49,396 bases of DNA from Acidimicrobiaceae bacterium. Lineage in GTDB: Bacteria > Actinomycetota > Acidimicrobiia > Acidimicrobiales > RAAP-2. The stretch is from assembly GCA_027306755.1 (NCBI GenBank), contig DAHUZE010000080.1, forward strand, positions 1 to 49,396, written 5' to 3'. Under the pieces are notes generated by a model that ran no database searches, was not told the origin of the DNA, and worked only from the letters and a program-made list of their open reading frames with translations. Shown piece after piece: positions 31,008 to 39,680 of the stretch; within the stretch, counting starts at the first letter, position 1; each line of letters opens with the position of its first letter. Both the position numbers and the translations under genes were made by a program.

Positions 31008-32528
31008 TCAGAACTCGATCCCGGACAGCTCGGGGATGGTACGGGCGGCCCGGTCCCGAGCGTCGAGCCACCGGGCCCGGGCGGCCTGGCGGTCGGATTC
31101 GGACAGCCTAGGGGGAATGGTCGCCCGAGGGAGATAGGCGTCAGCCACCGCCTCCATGTGGCCGGACGTGCCGGCGGCCAGCCCGGCCAGGATGCCGGCT
31201 CCCCCCGTGGTGGCCTCTACCTCGAGGGACAGCTCCACGGACCGGCCGCAGGCGTCGGCAAGCGCCTGGACGAACACGGGGTTGGCACTCATGCCCCCGT
31301 CAACCCGGAGGGCCGGGACGGCGATGCCGGCGTCAGCCTCGGCCGCCTCCAGGAGGTCCGCGCCGCGGTGGGCGACCCCCTCCAGCACCGCCCGGACCAG
31401 CTCCGGGCGACCGGTGCCCTGGGTGACGCCCACCAGCGTGCCCCGGGCGCCGAAGTCCCAGACCGGCGTGCCCAAACCGAGGAGTGCGGGCACGAACCAC
31501 ACGTCGCCGGTGGTCTCGCACTCCCCGGCCACCGCGGCCGAGTCGGCGGCGTCGGCGATGATGCCGAGGTCGTCGTTGAGCCAGCTCACGGCTGCGCCTG
31601 CGGTCAGCATCATGGCCTCCACACCCCAGGTGACCGCTCCGTCCCGCTGCCATGCCACGATGGGAAAGGTCCCGGCCGGTCCGCGGCCCGCGTGGTCCGG
31701 CGCCGCGGTGCCGGTGCAGAGGTCGAGCATCCCGCCGGTCCCGAAGGTGGCCTTGGCCAGGCCGGGCCGGGTGCAGCCCTGGCCGACCATCGACGCCTGC
31801 TGGTCCCCGCACAGAGCCCCGAGCGGCGGCGCGCCAGCCAGGACGGTGCACGTGCCGGCAATGCCCACGGTGTCCACGATCTGCGGCAGCATCGCCTCGG
31901 GGATCCGCAAGGCCTCGAGCACCCGGCCGTCCCAGCGGTCCCAGCGGCCGGCATCGCCCGGGGCTACCAGCCCGGTGACCGCGGCGTTGGTGGCGTCCAT
32001 CACGTGGACCCCGCCCTCGGGGCCTCCGGACAAGGTCCACGCCACCCAGCTGTCCAGCGTGCCGAAGCACAGCTCGCCGCCGCGGCGCCGCCCGGGGTCC
32101 ACGGCATCCAGGACGGCCGCCACCTTGGTGGCCGACATGTTGGGCGCCAGACGGATCCCGTCGGCTTGGAGGGTGAGGCAGGCGAGGACCGTGCGGAGGT
32201 CCTGCCAGCCGATCGCCGGGGCCACCGGGCGCCCGCTTGCCCGCTCCCACACCACCGTGGTCGCCCGCTGGTTGGCGATCCCGACCGCGGCCACCGGGCC
32301 GGCGCCGGCCAGCACCTCGCGCGCCAGCTCCTGCACGCTCGTCGCCAGGCGCTCCGCGTCCAGCTCGACCATCCCCGGGGCGGGCGCAGCCATGGCCAGC
32401 GGGGCCTGCCGCACGTGGGACACCCGACCGGACGCATCCACCGCGGCCGCCCGCACGCTGCTCGTCCCCACGTCCACCACCAGGACGGCATCCGGGGCGC
32501 CGCGGCTGCCCGGCTGCGGCGGGCTCAC
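31008..32528 (-). CDS. FGGY-family carbohydrate kinase (glycerol kinase-like)
   Basis: The 506-residue kinase has the FGGY fold: LVVDVGTSSVRAAAVDASGR (ATP site), GIANQRATTVVWERASGRPV, IGWQDLRTVLACL, ALCGDQQASMVGQGC with the catalytic Asp, AKATFGTGGMLDLCTG and LRVDGGMSANPVFVQALADA. Overall layout is that of GlpK, but the motif NQRET, whose Glu binds glycerol in E. coli GlpK, is NQRAT here. A different polyol or sugar, or a weaker glycerol site, is possible. It starts at a GTG overlapping the upstream oxidase stop (GTGA) and lies in an operon with glpD and an alkyl-DHAP-synthase-like gene. Confidence 0.8.
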   Translation of the reverse strand: MSPPQPGSRGAPDAVLVVDVGTSSVRAAAVDASGRVSHVRQAPLAMAAPAPGMVELDAERLATSVQELAREVLAGAGPVAAVGIANQRATTVVWERASGRPVAPAIGWQDLRTVLACLTLQADGIRLAPNMSATKVAAVLDAVDPGRRRGGELCFGTLDSWVAWTLSGGPEGGVHVMDATNAAVTGLVAPGDAGRWDRWDGRVLEALRIPEAMLPQIVDTVGIAGTCTVLAGAPPLGALCGDQQASMVGQGCTRPGLAKATFGTGGMLDLCTGTAAPDHAGRGPAGTFPIVAWQRDGAVTWGVEAMMLTAGAAVSWLNDDLGIIADAADSAAVAGECETTGDVWFVPALLGLGTPVWDFGARGTLVGVTQGTGRPELVRAVLEGVAHRGADLLEAAEADAGIAVPALRVDGGMSANPVFVQALADACGRSVELSLEVEATTGGAGILAGLAAGTSGHMEAVADAYLPRATIPPRLSESDRQAARARWLDARDRAARTIPELSGIEF

Positions 32529-34021
32529 GGCCACGGCACCGGTCCGAACGGGCTGGGCAGGCCGAGCTTGCCGGGGTTGAGCACCCCGGCCGGGTCCAGG
32601 GCCTCTTTCAACGTGACCAGGACCTCGTGGGCCCGCCCTAGCGAGGCGGCGGCGAAGCGGCCCCGGTTGATGCCGAGCCCATGGTGGTGGCTGATGGCCG
32701 CGCCACGGGCTACCACGTCGGCTCCGATCGCCTCCCAGGCCCGGCGGTAGTACAGCTCCGCCGAGGGGGCGGGCTGCCCGGCGAACGTGAAGTAGAGGCA
32801 GGCTCCGTCAAGGTAGGCGTGGGAAAGGTGGACGGAGGTGGCGATCGTGCCGTCCAGCGCACCCAGCGCGTGAAGCACGCCCGAGGTCAATCCGTCCAGG
32901 GCACTCCACCGGGCGGCCACCTCAGCAGTGTCGACCACGATGCCGGCCTGCCACAGCGGGGCCAGCGCCGACACGTCGTTGCGTTGGGCGAGCCAGTGAC
33001 CGACGAGCGCGTCGTCCAGCCGCGCGGTCCCAGCGCACTCTTCGTCCACGATCTGCAGCGTGGCGGCCAGGACGGACGGGTCGGCCTCGTCCAGCACCAG
33101 CAGCAGGCACCGGTCGGCCACCGCGAAGTTCCGCTCGGACTCGCCCCGGTCGTAGAGGCGGAGGACGGCCGGGGTCGCCCCCCGGCGCAGGACGCGCCGG
33201 CACGCCTGGAGACCATCGGCGAACGAGTCGAACCCGAACGCCCGGTGCCCTTCCTCCGCCGGCAAGGGATGCACCCGGAGCCAGGCGCGGGTGATGACGC
33301 CCAGCGTGCCCTCGCTGCCGACGAACAGCTGGCTCAGTGTGGGGCCGGTGGCCGCCCGCGGCCCCTGGCCGCCGGTGCGGACCAGCCGGCCGTCGGCCAG
33401 GGCGACCTCAAGTCCGGCAACCATGTCCTCGATCTTGCCGTAGCGGGTGGAGTACTGCCCGGCGCTGCGGCAGGCGACCCACCCTCCCACCGTCGAGAGG
33501 TCGATCGACTGGGGGAAGTGCCCGAGCGTGTAGCCGGCACCCGTGGCCCGCAGGGTGTCTTCGAGATCTCGCCCGTTGGTTCCCGCTGGCACGTCGGCCA
33601 CCAGCGACTCGCCGTCCACGGTGACCGGTCCCGTCAACCCCGTGCAGTCCAGGGTCACCCCGCCGAAGACCGGGACGGCACCGCCGCACACGCCGCTGCG
33701 GCCCGCCGCCGCAGTGACCGGCACACGGGCGTCGCTGCACGCGGCCAAGACGCCGGCCACCTGCGCCGCCGTGGTCGCGCGGACCACTGCTCCCGGCCTC
33801 GCCGCTACCCGGCCGGCGGAGGCCCACCCGATGCCGATGGGCCACCAGTCGCGCCCGGCCTCGGCCCGCGCCGCGCCGTCCACGTCCACCGACGCCCCCA
33901 GGTTGCGGGCCCGCTCCAGCACCGACGTCGGCACGGGCACCCGCGAACCGCCCAGTTCCTCCTCCGCGCCCGCAGCCCCGCCCGCCACGGCGATCGGGGG
34001 GACCACGGGCCGGGGGGTCAC
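32525..34021 (-). CDS. FAD-linked oxidase, alkyldihydroxyacetonephosphate synthase-like
   Basis: The 498-residue protein has a PCMH-type FAD domain: VPVTAAAGRSGVCGGAVPVF, QSIDLSTVGGWVACRSAGQY, LSQLFVGSEGTLGVITRAWL. A C-terminal domain with ISHHHGLGINRGRFAAASLG and EALDPAGVLNPGKLG follows, the arrangement of alkylglycerone phosphate synthases. These use reduced FAD to swap the acyl group of acyl-DHAP for a fatty alcohol, the first ether-lipid step. Neighbouring glpD (makes DHAP) supports a glycerolipid link, but no acyl-DHAP acyltransferase is visible, and bacterial homologues are poorly characterised. The GTG at 34021 follows glpD by 19 bp. Confidence 0.75.
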   Translation of the reverse strand: MTPRPVVPPIAVAGGAAGAEEELGGSRVPVPTSVLERARNLGASVDVDGAARAEAGRDWWPIGIGWASAGRVAARPGAVVRATTAAQVAGVLAACSDARVPVTAAAGRSGVCGGAVPVFGGVTLDCTGLTGPVTVDGESLVADVPAGTNGRDLEDTLRATGAGYTLGHFPQSIDLSTVGGWVACRSAGQYSTRYGKIEDMVAGLEVALADGRLVRTGGQGPRAATGPTLSQLFVGSEGTLGVITRAWLRVHPLPAEEGHRAFGFDSFADGLQACRRVLRRGATPAVLRLYDRGESERNFAVADRCLLLVLDEADPSVLAATLQIVDEECAGTARLDDALVGHWLAQRNDVSALAPLWQAGIVVDTAEVAARWSALDGLTSGVLHALGALDGTIATSVHLSHAYLDGACLYFTFAGQPAPSAELYYRRAWEAIGADVVARGAAISHHHGLGINRGRFAAASLGRAHEVLVTLKEALDPAGVLNPGKLGLPSPFGPVPWP

Positions 34022-34040
34022 CCCGTCGTCCTCGACGCCG

Positions 34041-35723
34041 TCATCGCCCGGGCACGCGGACCGGGATCCCGGCCTCCTCGAGCTCGGCGGCGACCGTGGC
34101 GGCGTACTGCCCGGCGTGGCGGGCGGCCTGCTCCTGGGTCCAGTGCAGCTCCGGCGCCATCAGCCGGGCCACGGTGCCGGCCGCGGCGGCCGCGGCCGGG
34201 GCGTCTTGGAGCGCGGCCCGGGTCCGGCGGCCCAGGACGTCGTCCACCGACTGGGCCATCTCCGCGCGCACGGCATACACCACCTCGGCCCGCAGGTACG
34301 GCAGTCCGTCCACCACGGGCTCGAGCAGCTCGGGACGACCCGCCGCCAGTGCCCGGACGGCGTCGGCCTCGGTGCCGTAGCGGGACCCGAGGTGATCACC
34401 ACCCACCGGATGGTCCGGTGCGCCGATCAGGCGGAGCTGCTTGGTACGCGAGCGCTTCGCCGCGCGCCCGTCCGCGCCCAGCACCGCCAGGACCTGGTCC
34501 ATGGTGTCCTCCGCCATGCGGCGGTAGGTGGTGAGCTTGCCACCGGTGACAGTCACCAGCCCGTTGGCGGCGGTGTGCACCGAGTGGCGCCGGGAGAGGT
34601 CCGCGGTGCGCGTGGAGACCCGCCGCCCGTGATCTCCGGCCAGCAGCGGGCGCAGGCCGGCCCACGCTGCCGTGACGTCAGCCCGGCCGAGGTCGGCGGT
34701 CGTGGACCGGTTGACGGCATCGAGGAGGTAATCCACATCCTCGGGCGTGCAGGTGGGCGCCTCCAGTGAGCCTTCGTAGGGGGTATCGGTGGTTCCGATG
34801 TACGTGCGGTCGGCACCGGCCCAGGGAAGCACGAAGATGGACCGCCGGTCCCCGCGCACCGGCAGCACCGCAGCGGTGTCGCACGGCAGGCGGCTGGCCG
34901 GCACCGAGACGTGCACGCCCTTGGCCGGGCGGAGCGTCGCCCGGGTGTCCCCCCCGCTCAGGGCCCGCACCTCATCGGCCCAGACGCCGGTGGCGTTCAC
35001 GACCACCCGGGCGCGGATGTCGAAGTCCGGCCCCTCGGCGGCGTCCCCGAACGAGCCGGCGGTTCCCGGCATGACCTTGGGGCTGACGCGGGCGCCGGCC
35101 ACGAAGCCGGCGGGTCCGGTGCACATGCCCACCGCCGGGACGTAGTTGGCGGCCACCGCCCCGTGCAGGACGACAGCGGTTCGCAGGATCGACAGCGTCA
35201 GCCGGGCGTCATCGGCATGGGCATCCATATAGAGAAAGCCGGCAACGAGCTCGTCGGCCCGGAGCCCCGGCAGGTGGGACAGGGCCTCCTGCCGGTCGAT
35301 CCGGCGGTGCCGGCTGCCGATGCGCCAGCCGCCGGTGGCGTCGTAGAGCCACAGGGCCGTCGCGTAGGACCGGGCCACCGCTTTCTGCACGACACCGTCG
35401 TGGCCGAACAGCGGGGTCAGGAAGGGCAGTGGCGCCACCAGGTGGGGGGCGTTGTGCAGCAGGGCCTGGCGTTCGGCCAGGCTTTCGTACACCAGGCCGA
35501 CCTCGCGCTGCTGGAGGTAGCGGAGGCCCCCGTGGACCAGCTTGGACGACTTGGACGACGTCCCCGAGGCGAAATCGCCCCGATCCACCAGTGCGGTCCG
35601 CAGACCGCGGCTCGCCGCGTCCAGGGCCACACCGGCTCCGGTGATCCCGCCCCCGATCACCAGGACGTCGAACTCCTCGGACGACAGGCGCTCGAGCGCG
35701 CCGGCGCGGTCGAACCCGGACAT
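34041..35723 (-). CDS. glpD: aerobic glycerol-3-phosphate dehydrogenase
   Basis: The 560-residue flavoprotein opens MSGFDRAGALERLSSEEF and has the FAD fold DVLVIGGGITGAGVALDAAS, then GDFASGTSSKSSKLVHGGLR, a GlpD hallmark, with LRYLQQREVGLVYESLAERQ. A C-terminal alpha domain follows (PYLRAEVVYAVRAEMAQSVD, DVLGRRTRA, RHAGQYAATVAAELEEAGIP). It oxidises glycerol 3-phosphate to DHAP and feeds electrons to quinone. I prefer the ATG at 35723; ATGs at 35798 and a start at 35813 would add up to 30 residues with no family match. It is the first gene of a six-gene operon and divergent from the PerR-type gene. Confidence 0.88.
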   Translation of the reverse strand: MSGFDRAGALERLSSEEFDVLVIGGGITGAGVALDAASRGLRTALVDRGDFASGTSSKSSKLVHGGLRYLQQREVGLVYESLAERQALLHNAPHLVAPLPFLTPLFGHDGVVQKAVARSYATALWLYDATGGWRIGSRHRRIDRQEALSHLPGLRADELVAGFLYMDAHADDARLTLSILRTAVVLHGAVAANYVPAVGMCTGPAGFVAGARVSPKVMPGTAGSFGDAAEGPDFDIRARVVVNATGVWADEVRALSGGDTRATLRPAKGVHVSVPASRLPCDTAAVLPVRGDRRSIFVLPWAGADRTYIGTTDTPYEGSLEAPTCTPEDVDYLLDAVNRSTTADLGRADVTAAWAGLRPLLAGDHGRRVSTRTADLSRRHSVHTAANGLVTVTGGKLTTYRRMAEDTMDQVLAVLGADGRAAKRSRTKQLRLIGAPDHPVGGDHLGSRYGTEADAVRALAAGRPELLEPVVDGLPYLRAEVVYAVRAEMAQSVDDVLGRRTRAALQDAPAAAAAAGTVARLMAPELHWTQEQAARHAGQYAATVAAELEEAGIPVRVPGR

Positions 35724-35817
35724 CGGCAAAGACTGCCACACCGTGTCCGAACCGTTCCCGGTGGGGCCGGCGACGGCGTGGAGCTTACGGAGCTGCATCC
35801 CGACCGTCCACAACCAA

Positions 35818-35847
35818 TGTCAGGTGACAATGCCTTACGACTAGGAT
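35818..35847. promoter_or_regulatory. palindrome and -10-like box between glpD and the Fur/PerR gene
   Basis: TGTCA-GG-TGACA at 35818-35829 is a perfect 12-bp inverted repeat in the short divergent gap, a candidate regulator site. TAGGAT at 35842-35847 lies at -10 distance from the GTG at 35855, so the regulator mRNA would be leaderless. The palindrome does not resemble the classical Fur box (GATAATGATAATCATTATC) closely. Confidence 0.4.
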
Positions 35848-35854
35848 CGCGACC

Positions 35855-36312
35855 GTGCACGCCCCCGAGCAGCTCGCAGGCCGCCTGCGGGCCAGCGGAC
35901 GCAAGGTCACCCCGCAGCGCCAGGGCATCATCCGGGCCCTCGAGGACGACAACCGGCATCCCTCGGCGGAGATGGTGTTCGAGGCGGTGCGGTCGCACAT
36001 GGAGACCATCTCGCTCAAGACCGTCTACCAGACGCTGAACGACCTGGCAGACCTCGGGGAGATCCAGGCCCTGGACCTCGGCACCGGCGCCCTGCGCTTC
36101 GATCCCAACGTCGAGCGTCCGCACCACCACCTCGTGTGTCGCGGCTGCGGGGAGGTCCGTGACGTGTTCACGGACATCGCCGGCCTGGAATTGCCAGAGA
36201 GCGCCGCGCACGGCTACGACGTGGACAGCGCAGAGGTGATCTTCCGGGGGACCTGCGACCGGTGCCGGACCCCGGTCCCAACACAGCAGTCACAACCAAC
36301 ACAGGAGGACCA

Positions 36313-36325
<13 letters not shown>
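35855..36325 (+). CDS. perR: Fur-family regulator, PerR-like
   Basis: The 156-residue protein has the Fur winged helix ([40 protein letters not shown]) and the dimerisation domain with [20 protein letters not shown]. The two CxxC pairs (CRGC and CDRC) make the structural zinc site. Asp in RFDPN and the HHH cluster fit the PerR peroxide-sensing metal site. The 3' end overlaps the rubrerythrin start by 13 bp, so the regulator is coupled to a peroxide-reducing enzyme, which favours PerR over iron-sensing Fur. The tail after the second CxxC is short and Gln-rich. Confidence 0.85.
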
Positions 36326-36732
<407 letters not shown>

Positions 36733-36799
36733 CGGGCGGCACCGGTCGAGGGGCCGGGATCGCGAGCGGCGCGGTGGCCAGCAGGGGTCCCGCCGCGCC

Positions 36800-37426
36800 G
36801 TGACGGGCGAGCTCACTCCCAGGGACATCGTGGATCTGCGCGAGTACGAGCGGGTCCGTGGGGACTACCGGCGGCGGGTCATGGCCCGCAAGCGGCGGCG
36901 GCGCGTACCGTTGGGCCCGATCGCCACGGTCCTCTTCGAGTGTGTCGACACCGTGCGGTTCCAGGTCCAGGAGATGGCCCGGGCCGAGCGGATCGCCACG
37001 GACGAAGGGATCCAGCAGGAGCTCGACGTCTACAACCGCCTGCTGCCGAGGCCGGGGGAGCTGTCGGCGACCCTCTTTCTGGAGCTGACCACCGAAGGTG
37101 ACCTGCGCACCTGGCTTCCCCGGCTCGTGGGCATCGAACGGGGGCTGGCTGTGGAGGTTGGCTCACCCGGGGAAGCCCTGGCCGTCGTCACCAGCGAGCC
37201 CGAGGCTGCGCACGCTGCGGCGCTGACCCGGGAGGCGGTGACGCCGGCCGTCCACTACCTGCGGTTCCGCTTCGACGGCGACACCGCTCGCCGCTTCGCC
37301 ACCGAGCCTGTGGCGCTGGCCGCGCGCCACCTCGAGTACGAGGCCCGGACGCCGCTGGACGAGGCGACCCGGGCAGAGCTGCTGGGCGACCTGGAGGGAC
37401 GCACCGAGCCGCTGCCCGTCGCCTGA
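36800..37426 (+). CDS. DUF3501 family protein
   Basis: The 208-residue protein begins at a GTG with [20 protein letters not shown] and contains [40 protein letters not shown] and [18 protein letters not shown], the conserved core of DUF3501. A C-terminal beta region has [23 protein letters not shown]3501 genes typically accompany rubrerythrin and a Fe-S heterodisulfide-reductase-like protein; here the Fe-S gene is absent and DUF3501 follows rubrerythrin by 67 bp. Its role is unknown but presumably in peroxide or iron handling. Confidence 0.8.
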   Translation: MTGELTPRDIVDLREYERVRGDYRRRVMARKRRRRVPLGPIATVLFECVDTVRFQVQEMARAERIATDEGIQQELDVYNRLLPRPGELSATLFLELTTEGDLRTWLPRLVGIERGLAVEVGSPGEALAVVTSEPEAAHAAALTREAVTPAVHYLRFRFDGDTARRFATEPVALAARHLEYEARTPLDEATRAELLGDLEGRTEPLPVA

Positions 37427-37497
37427 TTCCGGGGCGGCGTTCGCGGGGCCGTATCGCCGATCGTCCCTGGCCAGGTGTTCGGCAGGGCCCCCCGGTC

Positions 37498-37527
37498 TTT
37501 ACAGCGCGACGCCAGGCGCGCCATAAT
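37498..37527 (+). promoter_or_regulatory. promoter of the whiB-family gene
   Basis: TTTACA at 37498-37503 and CATAAT at 37522-37527, spaced 18 bp, each match the sigma70-type consensus at five of six positions. They stand out in GC-rich DNA. Transcription would begin near 37534, leaving a leader of about 95 bases before the ATG at 37628. Confidence 0.55.
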
Positions 37528-37627
37528 TGCCGTTCTGTCGCATCCTGGCCGGGCGCTTGGGGAGCCTCGGGCGGGCCAGGACTGTCGGCAGGCCCACACC
37601 AGACCAATGCAGAGGGATGTGCTTTCC

Positions 37628-37864
37628 ATGATCGCCACGTGGCGCAAGCGGGCGGCCTGCCGGGGGATCGACGTCGAGATCTTCTACCCGGCAACGGACG
37701 AGGACGCTGACGCAGAGCCGGCTAAGGCCGTCTGCACCGAGTGCCCTGTCCGCCAGGCGTGCCTCGAGCACGCCCTGGCCCATCGTGAGCGGGAAGGCGT
37801 CTGGGGAGGCGCCACCGAGCGTGAGCGTCGCCGGATCCTCAGGCAGCGCCGGAAGTCTGCCTGA
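37628..37864 (+). CDS. WhiB-family Fe-S transcription factor
   Basis: The 78-residue protein starts MIATWRKRAACRG and has the four cluster ligands Cys11, Cys36, Cys39 and Cys45 (AVCTECPVRQACLEHALAH), the turn motif GVWGGATERERRR and a basic tail. WhiB-like proteins hold a 4Fe-4S cluster that senses redox state or NO and bind the principal sigma factor. The ATG at 37628 gives the usual start; an in-frame ATG at 37607 would add seven residues. The family is confined to actinobacteria and their phages, which supports the host assignment. Confidence 0.9.
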   Translation: MIATWRKRAACRGIDVEIFYPATDEDADAEPAKAVCTECPVRQACLEHALAHREREGVWGGATERERRRILRQRRKSA

Positions 37865-37865
37865 C

Positions 37866-38402
37866 ACCGTTCGGGGGTCCGGAGATCGGCACCGTGACCG
37901 AGCACCGGACGTGCTGAGCAGCAGGGCGCCGGTCACCATGGCCGCGCCGCCGGCAACGGCCAGCCCGAGGCGGAGCAACCCCGCCGCTGGCCGCTCGCCG
38001 AACGCGAACAGCCCCCAGGTGATGGCCACGAACGGGTCGAGCAGGGTGATACCGGGCTGCGCAGCCACGATCCGGCCGGCCTGCAGGGCGTTCTGCAGCA
38101 GGTACATGGCCCCCGATCCCGGCTGCCACCATGGCATAGGTCTCCCAGGTCGTGAACAACGCGACGTGGCCGTGTGACAGGGATCGGACGGCCCCCTTCA
38201 TCAGCGCGGCGGTCGTCCCGAATTCGATGCCGGTCGCCACGCCGTAGAGCGACGCCCGGCAATCCCCGACGGTGCGGGTGATGACCAGCCCGGCCGCCGA
38301 CGCCACGCTCAGCCCCAGGCCGACAGCCCAGGCGTCGAGCAGGCGGCAACCAGGGCCGATACCACGCTCAGGGCGACCGCCGGCGCCGACGACGCTGCTC
38401 AA
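37866..38402 (-). pseudogene. frameshifted, truncated DMT (EamA-like) transporter
   Basis: The minus strand reads GLGLSVASAAGLVITRTVGD and TTAALMKGAVRSLSHGHVAL in one frame. At about 38130 it shifts to another: MYLLQNALQAGRIVAAQPGI, TLLDPFVAITWGLFAFGERP and GLLRLGLAVAGGAAMVTGAL. Together these are the C-terminal spans of a DMT-family permease. The N-terminal half is missing and the second frame lacks a stop before running antisense through whiB. It is a pseudogene between whiB and the acyl-CoA dehydrogenase gene. Confidence 0.6.
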
Positions 38403-38504
38403 GGGTTCGAAGCGCGTCGGGCACGGCCCTGGTACTGCCCGGAGACTGCTCGACGGGAACGGCCACGGAGTGGCCGCCGTCGCCGAGAGATAGCGTCACC
38501 AGCC

Positions 38505-39680
38505 GTGGACTTCGAGCTCTCCCCGGAATTGCAAGCGCTCCAGGCGTCCGTGCGGCGCCTGGCCGGCGACAAGGTGCGCCCGCGAGCGCGCGAGATCGAC
38601 CAGTCGGGCGAGTACCCGGCGGACCTGTTCGACGCCTTCCGAGACGCCGGGCTGCTCGGGCTGTGCATCCCCGAAGCGCTCGGAGGGGCGGGCGCCGGCG
38701 TGCTCGGCCTCACCATCGCCATCGAGGAGGTGGCCAAATACTCCAACACGGCGGCACTCATGCTGCTGCTCACCCGGCTGCCGACCGGCCCCGTGCTCAT
38801 CGCCGGCAACGACGAGCAGAAGCACCGCTACTTGCCGGGCATCGCCGATGGGAGCCTGCGGGCGGCGTTCGGCCTCTCCGAACCGCAGGCCGGGAGCGAT
38901 GTCATGGGCATGCGCACCCGGGCCGTGCCGGACCCCGATCGGGAAGGCGGATGGATCCTGACCGGCACCAAGTGCTGGATGTCAGGCGTGCGGGAAGCCG
39001 ACTGGTACACGGTGTTCGCCAAGACGGCCGAGCCGCAGAGCCGTGCTCACGACTCGATCACCGCGTTCATCGTCGAGCGCGGGTTCGACGGCGTTGCCGT
39101 GGGGCGCACCGACAAGAAGATGGGCGTCCGCGGAGTGGACACCGGCGAGCTTCTCCTCGACGGGGTGCGGGTGCCTCCGGAGAACGTGATCGGCGAGGTG
39201 GGCGGCTTCCGGCTGGCCATGCTCGGCCTGAACTCGATGCGCCCGATCGTGGCGGCACGGGGCATCGGCCTGGCCGAGGGAGCGCTCATGTACGCCACCG
39301 CGTACGTCAAGGAGCGGGCCGCTTTCGGCAGGACGATCGCAGACTTCCAGGGCATCCGCTGGGAGATCGCCAAGTGCGCTGTGGACATCGAGGCGGCCCG
39401 GCTCCTCACCTACCGGGCGGCGGCCATGTCCGACGCCGGCCGGTTCCACAAGGAGGACGTCCCGTTCCTCTCCATGGCCAAGTACTACGCCACCGAGCTG
39501 GCGGTACGGGCGTCCGGTCTGGCAGTACAGCTCCTGGGGGCAGCGGGCTACATGGAGGACCACCCCACCGAGCTCTGGTACCGGGACGCCAAGCAGCTCA
39601 CCATCGTGGAGGGAACCTCCCAAGTCCAGCTCGACCTCATCGGCCGGGCAGTCCTCGACGGCACCCTGTGGTGGGACTGA
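38505..39680 (+). CDS. acyl-CoA dehydrogenase
   Basis: The 391-residue flavoprotein begins MDFELSPELQALQASVRRLA and has LGLCIPEALGGAGAGVLGLT, AFGLSEPQAGSDVMGMRTRA (FAD and substrate contacts), YVKERAAFGRTIADFQGIRW and the C-terminal QLLGAAGYMEDHPTELWYRD with AKQLTIVEGTSQVQ carrying the catalytic Glu. It catalyses alpha,beta-dehydrogenation of an acyl-CoA and passes electrons to ETF. Chain-length specificity cannot be read. It starts at a GTG and its last codons overlap the trpD start by 10 bp. Confidence 0.92.
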   Translation: MDFELSPELQALQASVRRLAGDKVRPRAREIDQSGEYPADLFDAFRDAGLLGLCIPEALGGAGAGVLGLTIAIEEVAKYSNTAALMLLLTRLPTGPVLIAGNDEQKHRYLPGIADGSLRAAFGLSEPQAGSDVMGMRTRAVPDPDREGGWILTGTKCWMSGVREADWYTVFAKTAEPQSRAHDSITAFIVERGFDGVAVGRTDKKMGVRGVDTGELLLDGVRVPPENVIGEVGGFRLAMLGLNSMRPIVAARGIGLAEGALMYATAYVKERAAFGRTIADFQGIRWEIAKCAVDIEAARLLTYRAAAMSDAGRFHKEDVPFLSMAKYYATELAVRASGLAVQLLGAAGYMEDHPTELWYRDAKQLTIVEGTSQVQLDLIGRAVLDGTLWWD

